The notes beneath the pieces were generated by a model that ran no database searches, was not told where the DNA came from, and worked only from the letters and a program-made list of their open reading frames with translations. Source: an uncultured Victivallis sp. (lineage in GTDB: Bacteria; Verrucomicrobiota; Lentisphaeria; Victivallales; Victivallaceae). Taken from it: a stretch of 50,221 bases of DNA. Shown here piece by piece: positions 17,477 to 27,693 of the stretch. Position 1 is the stretch's first letter. Each line of letters opens with the position of its first letter. Position numbers and translations under genes: made by a program. Location: positions 1-50,221 of the forward strand of contig NZ_CALXSK010000027.1 in the NCBI RefSeq assembly GCF_944391105.1, read 5' to 3'.

Positions 17477-18814
17477 ATGTTCGACGAAAAAAAATCACGC
17501 GATCTTGCCAGACAACTGCTGCGCAAATTTGAACATCCGAAAGCCGGAACATGGGAACGCGTGGAGCTGGATATCAAGCGCAATCGCATGGGATGGGGAA
17601 CGATCCTTCTGAAAGATCGCGCCGGAAGGCCGCTGAAAAATTGCGAAATCAGGATCCGCCAGACGGGACACGATTTTAAATTCGGATGCAATGCCTTCAA
17701 ACTGAAAGACTTTTCCGACAACGAGAAGAATGCGGCATACGAAGAGTTCTTCCGCAGGGTTTTCAATGAGGCGGTTGTCCCGCTTTTCTGGGATTCGACA
17801 GAACCGGAGCGGGGGGAATTCCGCTATTCCGCGGACAGTCCTGTGATGGAACGTCGACCGCCCGCAGATCTCGTGATCGACTGGTGCGAGGAGAACCGGA
17901 TTGCGCCGAAGGGACATTGGATCTTCTGCGACAACTTTGTCCCTTCGTGGCTTCCGAAGGATTCCCGCGAGGTCATGTTCCTGCTGGAAAAACGGATCAT
18001 GGAACTTGGCCGCCGCTATGGAACAAGAATCCGGAAATGGGATGTGGTCAACGAATCATTCACCTATCATCCGCGAAAATGTCCGACCATCGGCGATGCG
18101 ACCGTCCCGCCGGATTACGTGTATCAAACCTTTCAAATGGCGGAAAAATATTTTCCCGTCATGGACGAATTCATCTACAACGACGGAACCGATATCTCTT
18201 TCCGGTCCTTTGCTCATGACAGTTCGCCCATGTTTCTTCTCGCTGACCGCCTCCTGAGGCGCGGCGCCAAACTGGACGGGCTCGGCCTGCAGTTCCATTT
18301 GTACGGGGATGTGGAGAGTGCGGTGAGAATGGAAACCGGAAGTTTCTTTGATCCGGCCCATCTCCTGCAGGTGATGGATCAGCTCGGGCAGTTGAATCTT
18401 CCGCTCCACATTTCGGAAATTTCCTTGCCGTGCTACCCGGAGTTTCCCCGGGAGATTGCCCGGGAGATACAGGGGGAACTTCTGAGAAACTTCTACCGGG
18501 TCTGGTTCAGCCAGAAAAATTGCCAGTCCATCGTTTACTGGAATCTATGCGACGGAACTGCCTATGGTGATGAAAGCCGATTCAATGCCGGCCTCATCGG
18601 CCCGGATTTCACTGAAAAACCCTCTTACCGGATTTTGGATTCGCTCATCAATCACGAATGGCACACGGAAACCACTGTCGCCACGGATGAGAACGGGGAA
18701 GCCGTCTGGAACGGTTTTTACGGCGAATACGATCTGAAGTTTCTCGGAACATGCGAGCATGTCTCGCTGACTCCGCGCGGAGAGAATGAGTATCCGTTTG
18801 CCCTTTCGGAATAA
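17477..18814 (+). CDS. GH10 endo-1,4-beta-xylanase
   Basis: A 445-residue (beta/alpha)8 enzyme cutting the xylan main chain with retention. The acid/base is E193 in WDVVNES and the nucleophile is E314 in LHISEIS. GHWIFCDNFVPSWL is the early barrel motif and VYWNLCDGTAY a late one. No signal peptide is visible from the ATG at 17477, which is fixed by GGGAGGA; a cytoplasmic or non-classically exported enzyme is implied. Residues 35-60 (GWGTILLKDRAGRPLKN) form a small beta domain seen in some GH10 members. Its control is probably by the divergent AraC regulator. Confidence 0.92.
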   Translation: MFDEKKSRDLARQLLRKFEHPKAGTWERVELDIKRNRMGWGTILLKDRAGRPLKNCEIRIRQTGHDFKFGCNAFKLKDFSDNEKNAAYEEFFRRVFNEAVVPLFWDSTEPERGEFRYSADSPVMERRPPADLVIDWCEENRIAPKGHWIFCDNFVPSWLPKDSREVMFLLEKRIMELGRRYGTRIRKWDVVNESFTYHPRKCPTIGDATVPPDYVYQTFQMAEKYFPVMDEFIYNDGTDISFRSFAHDSSPMFLLADRLLRRGAKLDGLGLQFHLYGDVESAVRMETGSFFDPAHLLQVMDQLGQLNLPLHISEISLPCYPEFPREIAREIQGELLRNFYRVWFSQKNCQSIVYWNLCDGTAYGDESRFNAGLIGPDFTEKPSYRILDSLINHEWHTETTVATDENGEAVWNGFYGEYDLKFLGTCEHVSLTPRGENEYPFALSE

Positions 18815-18850
18815 CGCTTTTTCGCAACGACGTTTCGCGGAGAATCCGGT

Positions 18851-18888
18851 GTGCGGGGGGGGAACCACGAGAGTGGAGCCCCCCGCAC
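18851..18888 (+). other. Strong stem-loop after the xylanase gene
   Basis: Perfect 10-base stem GTGCGGGGGG (18851-18860) and CCCCCCGCAC (18879-18888). Inside it, CCAC-GAGA-GTGG makes a second stem closed by a GNRA tetraloop. It lacks a strict T run, so it may stabilise the xylanase mRNA or act as a first terminator. The rest of the 318-base gap to 19132 holds the second hairpin at 19031-19087 and nothing else I can support. Confidence 0.6.
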
Positions 18889-19030
18889 AATTCTTTCCCG
18901 GGTTGAGCTCTCGGACGTTTTCTGTTTTTTCTCCGCTCTTCTGAGGGGAAAAGAATCAACCGGCAGGCGCGGGAGGCCGATGCAGACAACACCGCGTTGC
19001 GGATATTCCATCCCGGTCATCAAACAACAA

Positions 19031-19087
19031 GGACCGGATATTTTCCCTTCTCCCCGGGGGAATCGGAAAACATCCGGTCCTCTTTGT
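19031..19087. terminator. Bidirectional terminator between GH10 and the GH-A hydrolase
   Basis: GGACCGGAT (19031-19039) pairs with ATCCGGTCC (19072-19080), extended inward by TTTTCC with GGAAAA. TCTTTGTT follows on the plus strand and an AAC AAC AA stretch precedes it, giving a T-rich tail on the minus strand. It lies between convergent genes. Confidence 0.75.
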
Positions 19088-19132
19088 TCTGATTGAAACG
19101 GTTGAAGTTACGCGACGCACCTTCATGAATGA

Positions 19133-22100
19133 TTATTTCAGGATCAGTTGATTGAATTCCGCCGGATTTTTGGAGCTGGCAATGTTTCCGCCCCAGAGCA
19201 GATATCCTTCCCGTCCTGTTCCGTTGTTGTTGTTGACCAGAATGGAGAAACTGAATTTCATTCCCGCACGGAAAGAGGCAATGTCAAATTCCTCCTTCGG
19301 AATATCGATGATATAGAGCTTCTCTCCCGGGGAAACGTCCTGTAACTTCACCCGGGCTTTTGACATTCCCGCCGGAGGCGAATGACGATAAACCGTGAAG
19401 CCGTCCCGGGATTTGGCTGCCGCATACTCCAGATAATCTCCTCCCTCTTTCTGAAAGGCGACTTGCACAGAATCTCCGTTCCAGGTCGCTCCGGCCGGGT
19501 AGTCGCAGAAAAACACCTTGTCTCTGACCAGAACCTGAATTTGCAGAAGGTCAGCCGTATAACCGACTTTGAACCGGGCATCAATGTTCTTCGGCGCGGC
19601 AAAAGTTCCCACTGTGCGCCAGTCGGCCATGGGAATCCAGTCGGCGCCTTCGGAGTTCCGGTTATTCTGCTCAAGTGGAGCGGCGAAGATTTCACATTGA
19701 TCCGAGCGCCGGAATGACCAGGCGATCGGCGTTGCATTGCCGCAGCGATCCTCAAGCCGCACCAGCGCAAACCGGTTCAACGGCATTTCCCGCGAAAGGG
19801 AAACCGCAAAGGAAAATGGAATCCTGCCGTACGGGGGAACGACGATTTTCCCGTCGGAGAATTTGACCGCCGCCATGTTCTCCGGCAACCGCAGCACCGG
19901 ATCGATGGTCAGCTCCCGGTTTGACATATTGTTGATCAGAATGGAAATCGGGAACACCGTATCGGGACGGACGGTGAAGCCGTCGCAATTGTATGCTTTG
20001 CCCTGAAGCTCGTCGGCCGGTTGAAAGACAATCGGCAAAGCCTTCCGCGGCGTCCCGGAGAAATTTTTCGCGATCCGGTAGAGTTTCAATGCGCGTGTAT
20101 CGGTGAGCAGATATTGTTGTATATTCTTTTCCCGGATATGGACATATGCCACTCCATCCCGCATCGGAACCTTGCCGTCGACAACCGTCAGCGGCCGGCC
20201 GTCAATCCCGGAAACGCCTTCAATTTCAAGACCGGCAGGCAGGGTGACGAAATCCGGTTTTTCCCCGACCAGACCATTGCAGAGCACGGCGACAGCCTTT
20301 CCGTCCGCGGCAAATACCCGGCTGCGGAGAACCCCTTCTATTTTCAAATCCCCGATATATTCCCTGTGCGCCAACTGATGTACAAGGTTTGCATAGGCGC
20401 CCATGGAGCGCAGAGGGGTATGGTTCGCATCCATGTGACCGAAGTTGTTCTTCCCCTCGTTATAGTAATCAAAGACATAGAGGAAGTGACGCGCGATACC
20501 CAACGCTCGAAATTCAACAAAGGAGAAGACAATATCCGCAGCTGAGCGTCGGGCTTCGGCGATCGTGGGGCGTCCCGTCGAATCCTTTTTCCGCCAGGGG
20601 GAGCCGCCTTCGGTCATCCACAGCGGAATTCCCAGACGGGAGCTTCCGGAGGAAGCCTCTATTTCCCGGAGTCTGGCGACCTGGCTCTCCCGCATCTGGA
20701 TCATCCGATCTTCATCTTCGGCATAACTGGAGTAACTGTGAAAACTGATTGCGTCCACATCATCCAGTGTCCCGTTGGCGATGATGAGACGATACAACGC
20801 CTCGGAAGGATTTCCGGCAAAGGCGCCTCCGATCACCTGAACGTCGGAACGGGCCCGGGCGAGTCGATAGGAGATCGCCTTGGTGAATGCACTCTGATAT
20901 TCGCCGGGAAAATCATTGCCGAAGGGACCGTTCGGCTCGTTCCACACCTCCAGTGCTTTAACCGTGTCACTCCAATAGGTCGTGAAAACAAGAAAGCTGT
21001 CCGCTGCATCCTGGAGATTCCAGGGATAGAATGAAACTCCCCAGCGACGCGGATTTTTCCAGTCGATGGAAATTTTCGTCTTTTCGCTGCCGTATCGATT
21101 CCAGCCGGGGGTGTCGTGAAAGGTGTCGAGCGTTTTAATCCCCACTTCCGCAGCCATTCGGCGGTATGTGTCAAACAGGTAGCCTTTCTTCCCGGGTTTC
21201 AGAAAAAATTCCCCTGCACCCGGATTGAGGGCGTGCCAGGAGAGCCGGTCGCGATTCCAGCCGACGCCGATGTATTTCAGAATCTTCAAATAAGAATAGA
21301 TCTTCCCGGGATCGCTCTTGTCGCCCCAGCTGAAGCCGGAGTCGATGGCGAAATATTCGTCTGGTTCCCCGCTGAACGGCGCCGACACCACCACGCCGGC
21401 GGTAATCGCCAGGGCCGGGAATCGAAGATCATAAGTCCCGGTTTTCCGGGGAGGGGGGAGAGAAAGAACATCGTTCTCCCGGTCATAGTCCGCCGTTCCG
21501 GATATGACTTCCTTCCCCTCGTAATCGCAATAGACGTAATTCAGATCGGACTTGGAATCGGAGCCGAGTTTTTTGGAAAGGCGCAACGCAATGTTTCCTT
21601 TCCATTCCGGCGGAACAAACATATTTTCGATCGTGACAGGCTTGAATCCGATTTGGCGCGGGGCATTTTCCCGGTCAGTCAGATAAATGTCGAAAAACTC
21701 CGACGAAAATGTATCTTTCCCCGCACAATCCGCCGTGTGCAGGGCAAAGGAAATTCGAGCAAGTGCGGAACTCATTTTCCCGTCATTCGGACCTCCCCAG
21801 TGACTGCCGGGCGAGCCGGTGACGGGAACTCGCAGCTCCTGTATTTCCTCCGGATTCCCGGAAAGACGCAGAAAAAACTGGTGAGCCTGACCGTTGACTT
21901 CCCCGAAGCGGACGGCGAGCCTGGTGGCCGGGCTTTTCACCTTGAACCGCAACTCCTGATAAAATTCGCTTTGCGGAACCTTGCGCCCGACCGTGATGTA
22001 ATTGCCGTTCCTGGCCCGGGAGAAATCTCCCGTCACCTTCAAAACCCCATGATCCACATATTCCATGGAGCCGACCGGCAGTCCGGAACTGGACAAATTC

Positions 22101-22225
22101 CAGCCGGAGAGGCCCTCGCGTACCGGCACCGGTGTGAGGTCCTCTCCCGCTTTGATTTTGCAGGGAAAACAAATGGTCAAAATGATTGCCGCCGTCAGTC
22201 CGGCGTACACGCAGAATGGTTTCAT
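19133..22225 (-). CDS. Secreted clan GH-A glycoside hydrolase with CBM9-like domain
   Basis: A 1030-residue exported protein. Residues 1-26 are a signal peptide (AAIILTICFPCKIKA). Residues 30-290 are beta-rich. A (beta/alpha)8 barrel spans about 295-640: KILKYIGVGWNRDRLSW, then ALEVWNEPNGPFG with the likely acid/base Glu, then PLWMTEGGSPW with the likely nucleophile Glu. Residues about 850-1030 resemble the CBM9/sugar-binding domain of secreted xylanases (WNGDSVQVAFQ). The nearest family may be GH39 or a GH5-like group; I cannot assign substrate. It is the last gene of the LacI-pseudopilin-hydrolase operon, 53 bases after the pseudopilin. Confidence 0.75.
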   Translation of the reverse strand: MKPFCVYAGLTAAIILTICFPCKIKAGEDLTPVPVREGLSGWNLSSSGLPVGSMEYVDHGVLKVTGDFSRARNGNYITVGRKVPQSEFYQELRFKVKSPATRLAVRFGEVNGQAHQFFLRLSGNPEEIQELRVPVTGSPGSHWGGPNDGKMSSALARISFALHTADCAGKDTFSSEFFDIYLTDRENAPRQIGFKPVTIENMFVPPEWKGNIALRLSKKLGSDSKSDLNYVYCDYEGKEVISGTADYDRENDVLSLPPPRKTGTYDLRFPALAITAGVVVSAPFSGEPDEYFAIDSGFSWGDKSDPGKIYSYLKILKYIGVGWNRDRLSWHALNPGAGEFFLKPGKKGYLFDTYRRMAAEVGIKTLDTFHDTPGWNRYGSEKTKISIDWKNPRRWGVSFYPWNLQDAADSFLVFTTYWSDTVKALEVWNEPNGPFGNDFPGEYQSAFTKAISYRLARARSDVQVIGGAFAGNPSEALYRLIIANGTLDDVDAISFHSYSSYAEDEDRMIQMRESQVARLREIEASSGSSRLGIPLWMTEGGSPWRKKDSTGRPTIAEARRSAADIVFSFVEFRALGIARHFLYVFDYYNEGKNNFGHMDANHTPLRSMGAYANLVHQLAHREYIGDLKIEGVLRSRVFAADGKAVAVLCNGLVGEKPDFVTLPAGLEIEGVSGIDGRPLTVVDGKVPMRDGVAYVHIREKNIQQYLLTDTRALKLYRIAKNFSGTPRKALPIVFQPADELQGKAYNCDGFTVRPDTVFPISILINNMSNRELTIDPVLRLPENMAAVKFSDGKIVVPPYGRIPFSFAVSLSREMPLNRFALVRLEDRCGNATPIAWSFRRSDQCEIFAAPLEQNNRNSEGADWIPMADWRTVGTFAAPKNIDARFKVGYTADLLQIQVLVRDKVFFCDYPAGATWNGDSVQVAFQKEGGDYLEYAAAKSRDGFTVYRHSPPAGMSKARVKLQDVSPGEKLYIIDIPKEEFDIASFRAGMKFSFSILVNNNNGTGREGYLLWGGNIASSKNPAEFNQLILK

Positions 22226-22278
22226 GTTATTTTTCAGTTTTGGTGATGAATGTTTCAGTAAGCATACACATTATTCTT

Positions 22279-23001
22279 TTAAAGCGGATTCCCGTCGGGA
22301 TCTGCAATTGCCGTGAATTTGACTGTGCCGCCTTCCAGATCATTCTGACTGCGGGATTCGACGTGGCCGTCCGCCATTGCCTGGTTGCATCTTTCGCTGT
22401 GGCTGAGGGAGGCGTGAATTCCGCTGGCGCCGCCGATTGTATTTTCCGGATCATACCAGTATGCGGATCTGCCCTTGTTTGCTCCCGTCGTGGCAACGGT
22501 ATCGGAAACAACGGGCAGTGCGCTCGGGTTGCGCAACGCCTTGACGGAGAAAACACCTTTGCCTGCTTCCGCCTCACTTTTGGTGCTGAGGGCAATGGCG
22601 CCGAAATCGGGCTTGAAATCAAATCCCTGGTCGGTCAGCGGCATGATGATGCCGTACATGCCGAAAAAATTGCTTTTATCGACGAGAAAAGGCTTCTTCT
22701 CACTCGGACAGGATGCCACCTTGGATGAGAGGTACTTCAGAGGAACGTAGGAGTTGGAGGTTTTCACATCCCCGAGAATATCCGTCCAGGTCCATATGCT
22801 GGTCTTGGCCAGCATCATTCCATTGTAGTCGTCGGAATATTGCTGCTGTGCAAAGATGACCTGCTTGAGATTGCTCAGACAGTTCGACGATTTTGCTCTG
22901 TCCCGCGCCTTGTTCAAGGCCGGCAGCAGCATTCCGGCCAGAATGGCGATAATCGCAATAACGACAAGAAGTTCAATTAACGTGAAATTTGCCCTTTTCA
23001 T
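22279..23001 (-). CDS. Pseudopilin-like protein with H-x9-DG domain
   Basis: A 240-residue protein with a type IV prepilin leader of five residues (MKRAN) before [18 protein letters not shown], so it should be cut by a prepilin peptidase before F with E at mature position 5. The hydrophobic helix is followed by a beta-rich globular domain. Near the C-terminus [15 protein letters not shown] fits H, nine residues, then DG exactly. This architecture (DUF1559-like) is present in huge numbers in Planctomycetota and Lentisphaerota. It lies 19 bases after the LacI regulator and 53 before the secreted hydrolase, so a role at the cell surface linked to that enzyme is suggested by context. Confidence 0.9.
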   Translation of the reverse strand: MKRANFTLIELLVVIAIIAILAGMLLPALNKARDRAKSSNCLSNLKQVIFAQQQYSDDYNGMMLAKTSIWTWTDILGDVKTSNSYVPLKYLSSKVASCPSEKKPFLVDKSNFFGMYGIIMPLTDQGFDFKPDFGAIALSTKSEAEAGKGVFSVKALRNPSALPVVSDTVATTGANKGRSAYWYDPENTIGGASGIHASLSHSERCNQAMADGHVESRSQNDLEGGTVKFTAIADPDGNPL

Positions 23002-23020
23002 ACTGTTTTCTCCTGCATGA

Positions 23021-24025
23021 TTATTTTTTTTCCGGCAGAATCAACTCCGGAGTGATGCGAACCTCCTGATAACTGGCGCCGGGATTGGCCAGCCGCCATT
23101 TCAAGCCGTCTACCGCACGCGAAGCAATTTCGGCAATGTGCAGGTCAACAACCGGAAGCGGCGGGAACAAATCCTTGATCAGAAACGTATTGTCACAGGA
23201 AATCACCTCCAGCTCCCCGGGGACTCTTTTCAGGCCGGCAAAGTTCAGTAAATGACAGACCTTATACGCAACCTGGTCGCAAAATGCGAAAATTCCGGCG
23301 TGATTTCCGAATCGTTTCAACGCTTCAACCAGCGATTCGAAGAACACCTGGGGATCTTTGTCGTCATTGCCGTAGGAGAGTTCCACGAGTTCCACCCCTG
23401 CATCGCGCATCCGGTGGCGGAACCCTTCCAGTCTGGGGTGACTCTCCGCATGATAGGCCATGCGATGCTCCCAGATCAGCAGCATCTGTTTGAAACCCTG
23501 GTCGATGAGATAATTCGCCGCCAGTTTCCCGGCCAGCATTTCATTCGGCTTGTAGCTGTCCCATGGTCCCAGATCGATCTCCTCGTGCATGATGGTTACC
23601 TGGGGAATTCCATCCAGAATCGAGGCGAACCATGGCCGGAAGCAATAGTGGTAGATCACTCCGGTGAATCCTTCCGCCAGCACGGGATTGTCATAAAGAT
23701 CCTCGCAGGCACAGACTTCGAAAGTCATTTTGAGTTCGGAAAGGCGCTTCATGACGCTGTTCATGATCTGCTGAGCCACCGGGTCTCCGGCATTGGCGGC
23801 CTCGTGCAGCACCATGATTTTTCCGCTGTTGTCTCCACCTCCCCGGCGTTTCCTGTAGCTGCGGGCCTTGAAATCCATTTTCTCCGCAATTCTCTGAACC
23901 TGTTCGCGCAATTCCTGCGAGATCAGGGGCGAGTTCCGTAATGCCAGCGAAACCGACTGGGTTGTAATTCCGAGCATTTGCGCGATGTCGGCCATGCTCC
24001 GGGGTCCTTTTTCTGTCTTCGTCAT
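23021..24025 (-). CDS. LacI-family transcriptional regulator
   Basis: A 334-residue sugar-responsive regulator. The N-terminal helix-turn-helix is [20 protein letters not shown], followed by the hinge ([15 protein letters not shown]) and a periplasmic-binding-protein-like sensor ending in ELILPEKK. In the recognition helix the usual VSRVL is replaced by VSLAL. It heads the operon with a pseudopilin and the secreted hydrolase, and a consensus sigma70 promoter lies upstream. The inducer is unknown. It is tandem with the AraC gene at 24200-25117. Confidence 0.92.
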   Translation of the reverse strand: MTKTEKGPRSMADIAQMLGITTQSVSLALRNSPLISQELREQVQRIAEKMDFKARSYRKRRGGGDNSGKIMVLHEAANAGDPVAQQIMNSVMKRLSELKMTFEVCACEDLYDNPVLAEGFTGVIYHYCFRPWFASILDGIPQVTIMHEEIDLGPWDSYKPNEMLAGKLAANYLIDQGFKQMLLIWEHRMAYHAESHPRLEGFRHRMRDAGVELVELSYGNDDKDPQVFFESLVEALKRFGNHAGIFAFCDQVAYKVCHLLNFAGLKRVPGELEVISCDNTFLIKDLFPPLPVVDLHIAEIASRAVDGLKWRLANPGASYQEVRITPELILPEKK

Positions 24026-24062
24026 ACTGCATTCCGCCTGTCAAGTTGTATTTCCTTATATA

Positions 24063-24091
24063 ATTATAGCAAATTTAAAACAAAATGTCAA
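24063..24091 (-). promoter_or_regulatory. Perfect consensus sigma70 promoter of the LacI operon
   Basis: On the minus strand TTGACA (24091-24086), exactly 17 bases, then TATAAT (24068-24063). It lies 38 bases before the LacI ATG in a very AT-rich 174-base gap. A consensus promoter suits a strong, repressible operon. Confidence 0.85.
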
Positions 24092-24199
24092 GAGGCTTTT
24101 TTAAAATATATTCATTTATTTTACTTTATTTTATAATTTAATTTTAAAATAAGGGGCGTGTGTGCGGGGAGGGGGCGGATTTTGCAGAAATGGCGATTC

Positions 24200-25117
24200 C
24201 TACTGCGTCGGCTTCTCGCCTCCGGGCTGATTCGATTGACCGGCCTGTTTCAGCAGACGGAAATGTCCCGGGGATATGCCGTATTGCTTCTTGAATGCGG
24301 CAATGAAGAAAGTGGAACTCAAATATCCGCACTGCGTGGTGATTTCCTCAATGGAATATTGCTTCTCCGCCAGCAGTTTGCCGGCGTATTCCAGCCGCAG
24401 CCGCCGCAGATAGGAGATAAAGCTTTCGCCGCAGTGCTCCTGGAAAAGCATGGAAAGATAACCGGGACTCAAGTTCAACGCGGCGGCCACATGCGCCCGG
24501 TTGATCGGAGACGTGAAGTTGTCGTGGACGTAGGCGTGAGCCAGAAGCCAGGTGTAATCCTTCTTGGTGACATGTTTGGAGCTGTCGTTTTCGACCTCCT
24601 CGAGCACCTGCCGGAGCAGGGCGTCCATCAGAGGGATCTCGATTCCGTGCGACGAAGGATGTTCCGCGCAATGGTTCAAAAGATTGCAGAGCTGTTTGGC
24701 GGTATTTCCCGCCGGAGATGCGGTATGATAAAAGTACGGCGTGCAGATGTCCCGCTGGATGGTCGGTTCTTCAAGATTGATGTAAGTTACCCGGAGATGG
24801 GTTTTGGAGAAGACGATCGAAGACATTTCGTGTGGCGAATCCCACAGCGGCAGCTTCGCCGTCATCGGAGGGGAATAGTGCATGCTTCCGGGTTCCAGAT
24901 AAGCGTCCATGATTTTTCCGCTGGCCGGGTAACGCATGTGCTTTTTCCCGGAGAGGACGATGTCGATGCGCGCAAATTCGGATTGCGACGCCTGATTCAG
25001 AATCGGTGCCGTTCGGGAAAACACAACTTCCCTTACTCCGAAGTGCACAATATGGCGCAACAGGGAAACAAACGATGTTTGCGACAGTGGAACGATCGAC
25101 TCTTTCCAGCAACTCAT
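24200..25117 (-). CDS. AraC-family transcriptional regulator
   Basis: A 305-residue regulator, start set at 25117 by GGAGGG five bases upstream; in-frame ATGs further upstream lack such a site. The N-terminal cupin-like sensor covers about 40-180 (DIVLSGKKHMRYPASG). The C-terminal double helix-turn-helix has INRAHVAAALNLSPGYLSML and IEEITTQCGYLSSTFFIAAF, ending QYGISPGHFRLL. It is divergent from the GH92-to-AKR gene series and is the obvious candidate activator of it. Confidence 0.9.
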   Translation of the reverse strand: MSCWKESIVPLSQTSFVSLLRHIVHFGVREVVFSRTAPILNQASQSEFARIDIVLSGKKHMRYPASGKIMDAYLEPGSMHYSPPMTAKLPLWDSPHEMSSIVFSKTHLRVTYINLEEPTIQRDICTPYFYHTASPAGNTAKQLCNLLNHCAEHPSSHGIEIPLMDALLRQVLEEVENDSSKHVTKKDYTWLLAHAYVHDNFTSPINRAHVAAALNLSPGYLSMLFQEHCGESFISYLRRLRLEYAGKLLAEKQYSIEEITTQCGYLSSTFFIAAFKKQYGISPGHFRLLKQAGQSNQPGGEKPTQ

Positions 25118-25451
25118 ACTGCCCTCCCGCATTTCAACGCGTGCTGCACAAACCGCTCCCCCGACATGACACCCCCCGGAGGAAAACCGGAACATCGACT
25201 CCGATTGACGCCAAGTCGGGAATCTGCGCATGATTCCAATAGAAGAGACGGCTGAAAATCTCCGCCGGATTCTCCTGTATTCGTATTATACCTCCATTTT
25301 TTCAAAAATACAGCGGAGGAAAAAAATTTTTTTTGCAAAAGGAGATGAAATATTACATTTGAATAGTTATGTTACAATTTTGATATTGCTTTTTTGCAGA
25401 ATATTGAGTAAAATATACTCCAGGAACCTGACAAAAACAAAGAGGAAACCT
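25118..25451. promoter_or_regulatory. Divergent control region between AraC gene and GH92 gene
   Basis: This 334-base spacer has no gene. For the minus strand there is a TATAAT (25290-25285). For the plus strand TATACT lies near 25422. TTACATTTGA (25353-25362) and TTACAATTTTGA (25372-25383) form an imperfect direct repeat about 19 bases apart, a plausible AraC-type site. Inverted repeat GGAATC...GATTCC lies at 25219-25237. The half nearest GH92 is strongly AT-rich. Confidence 0.4.
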
Positions 25452-27683
25452 ATGACGACAGCGTTTACACAATGGGTCTCGCCCATGATCGGAGTTGATT
25501 CGGGGAATTGCCTGATCGGTCCCTATCGGCCGTTTTCACCCGTGCGTCCGGGACCGGATTGTGATATGCCGCATCGGGCGGCAGTCGGATTTGCAACGAC
25601 GGGTTATCAAACCGGTCGTCCGGTCATCGGGTTTTCCCAAACTCACGTGGCGGGGACCGGCGGGTTGAGCCATTATGGAAATATCCGGATCATGCCGTTC
25701 TGCGGCCGTCCTCACTTCAACGATGCCCGTCCGTTTTTCCAGGTTCCGTGGGAGCGGCGCGAAGATGCGCTTTTGCAGGACGAAACGTGCGGAGCCGGTT
25801 TCTACCGGGCCTGGCAGAACCATTTTAAAATCGGAATCGAAATCAGCAGCACACCGCATGTCGCCGCTTACCGCTTCTCCTTCCAGAAAGACGAAGCGGC
25901 GTGGCTGCTGGTCGACGGCGGCTCCTGCATCGAAGGTCTGCGCTCCCCCTGCGGCGAAATCTGCCCGTTCGAACGCTGGGAGCAGGAGCCGGATTCCATC
26001 GGCGGCTACATGGAGATCTGCGGAGAGCGGAGTGTGCGGGGACGGGCCGATCTGCGCGGCGGCTGGGGAAACGCCATGCCGTACAGCATCTATTTCCAAA
26101 TGGAGTTCGATCAGAAAATGGAGATCCGGTATCTGGCCAACGCGGAGGGGATGGTTCCGGCCGGGATTCCGTCCCTCGTGGCCGGTCGGCACTGCATCGG
26201 CTGTTTCGGATTCGGGAACATCAGCGAGCTCAACGTCCGGATCGGGATCTCGTTCTCCTCGATCGCCAACGCCGAAGGAGCGCTGCGCCGGGAAAGCGAC
26301 GGACGCTCTTTCGAAAATCTGGTTGCGGATTCCGCCGCGGAATGGGAAAAGCTCCTCGGACGCTTTCGTGTCTCCGGGGGGACGGAAACTCAGAAGACGC
26401 TTTTCTACACCATGCTTTACCGGTTGTACTGCATGCCCACGGATCTCGGGATCGATTATGACAATCCGTTCTGGAAATCAGGCCGGCGTTTCTTCACCGA
26501 TTATTACAGTCTCTGGGACAGCATCCGGTGCGCCGACAGCTTTTTCCTGCTGTTTGACCCGGAAACCGCGTCCGATCTGCTGAACAATCTGATCGACATT
26601 GCACATCACAGCGGCGATTGGCTGCCGGACGCTTTCATCGCCGGTCGCTTTGCCTACATGCAAAGCGGCTGTTCCGCGAACGTTCTGTTTGCGGAGGCCG
26701 CCGGAAAGGGGGTTCCCGGGGTTGATTTCGCGGAGGCGTTTCGGATTCTGCGGCACAACAACGAAGCGGAATCCCCCAATCCGATGATTGCCGGAAGAGA
26801 ACGGGAAGATTGGAATCGTCTCGGATTCATCTCCACCCGGATGAAGAAGGGAAGCGTCTCGCGTCACATCGAATACGCGTTTTACGACTGGTCCGTGGCG
26901 GAGCTGGCCGAACGGCTCGGCGACCGGGAGTGCGCGGAACACTATCGGAAGGAGGCGGAAAAGCTCTGGAATCTCTGGGATGAGCAGACCGGACTTTTCA
27001 TGCCGCGCGACGAACACGGGAATTTCATCCGGAATTTCGACCCGTGGGATTTCGGCAGCGATGCGCACAACCATTTCGCCTGCTACGAGGCTCCGCCGGC
27101 GATCTGGAGTCTGAATGCGCTGTCCGGCTTCCCCGAACTGATCGAACGCTGCGGCGGCGAAGCGGCGTTTGAGGCGTGGCTGGATCGGCTGTTCGAGCGA
27201 AAGCTCTGGTATTTGAAGGACTCCATGACCCATGTCCCTCATCTCTATACGCTGATCGGGAAACCGGAAAAAAGCGCGGAGAGGGTCGCGAAAATTCTCG
27301 GGGAAAATTACCGCGTCTCCTCCGACGGACTGCGCGACGATGAGGACTTCGGCTGCCAGAGCAGCTGGTATTTGTGGAACGTTCTGGGTTTGTATCCCTT
27401 TATCGGCCACGATTTTTATACGGTTGTCCCACCGATTTTCGACGGTTATGAAATCAGTCTGGGCAAGGGGGTGCTCCGGGCGACGGTCGATCGTTCGCGC
27501 GGCGGGAAATACATTGCCCGGCTGGAATGCAACGGCCGGAGTCTGGAACGTGCATGGATCTTTCACCGGGAGATAGCCGAAGGGGCTGATTTGCATTTCG
27601 TCCTCTCCGACACTCCGGTGGGCTTCAGCCATGGAAAAACTCCTTTTGATCAGTCAAACGAACAGAATTACAGCAAACGATAG
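25452..27683 (+). CDS. GH92 alpha-mannosidase
   Basis: A calcium-dependent exo-alpha-mannosidase family (alpha-1,2/1,3/1,4/1,6) acting on N-glycans or mannans with inversion, 743 residues. The start at 25452 follows GAGGAA. The N-terminal beta domain holds GFSQTHVAGTGGLSHYG. The (alpha/alpha)6 domain holds FFTDYYSLWDSIRCADSF and RHIEYAFYDWSVAELAE, and DDEDFGCQSSWYLWNVLGLY near the C-terminus carries the expected acidic residues. No signal peptide is seen, so it appears cytoplasmic, unlike most Bacteroides homologues. It is the first gene of the locus, ten bases before the sialidase-like gene. Confidence 0.92.
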   Translation: MTTAFTQWVSPMIGVDSGNCLIGPYRPFSPVRPGPDCDMPHRAAVGFATTGYQTGRPVIGFSQTHVAGTGGLSHYGNIRIMPFCGRPHFNDARPFFQVPWERREDALLQDETCGAGFYRAWQNHFKIGIEISSTPHVAAYRFSFQKDEAAWLLVDGGSCIEGLRSPCGEICPFERWEQEPDSIGGYMEICGERSVRGRADLRGGWGNAMPYSIYFQMEFDQKMEIRYLANAEGMVPAGIPSLVAGRHCIGCFGFGNISELNVRIGISFSSIANAEGALRRESDGRSFENLVADSAAEWEKLLGRFRVSGGTETQKTLFYTMLYRLYCMPTDLGIDYDNPFWKSGRRFFTDYYSLWDSIRCADSFFLLFDPETASDLLNNLIDIAHHSGDWLPDAFIAGRFAYMQSGCSANVLFAEAAGKGVPGVDFAEAFRILRHNNEAESPNPMIAGREREDWNRLGFISTRMKKGSVSRHIEYAFYDWSVAELAERLGDRECAEHYRKEAEKLWNLWDEQTGLFMPRDEHGNFIRNFDPWDFGSDAHNHFACYEAPPAIWSLNALSGFPELIERCGGEAAFEAWLDRLFERKLWYLKDSMTHVPHLYTLIGKPEKSAERVAKILGENYRVSSDGLRDDEDFGCQSSWYLWNVLGLYPFIGHDFYTVVPPIFDGYEISLGKGVLRATVDRSRGGKYIARLECNGRSLERAWIFHREIAEGADLHFVLSDTPVGFSHGKTPFDQSNEQNYSKR

Positions 27684-27693
27684 AGACGAAAAA

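Noticed and set aside
24026..24199. A promoter-rich AT island as a mobile-element end
   Set aside because: No inverted repeats, target duplication or transposase remnant are present; it is explained by a promoter region.
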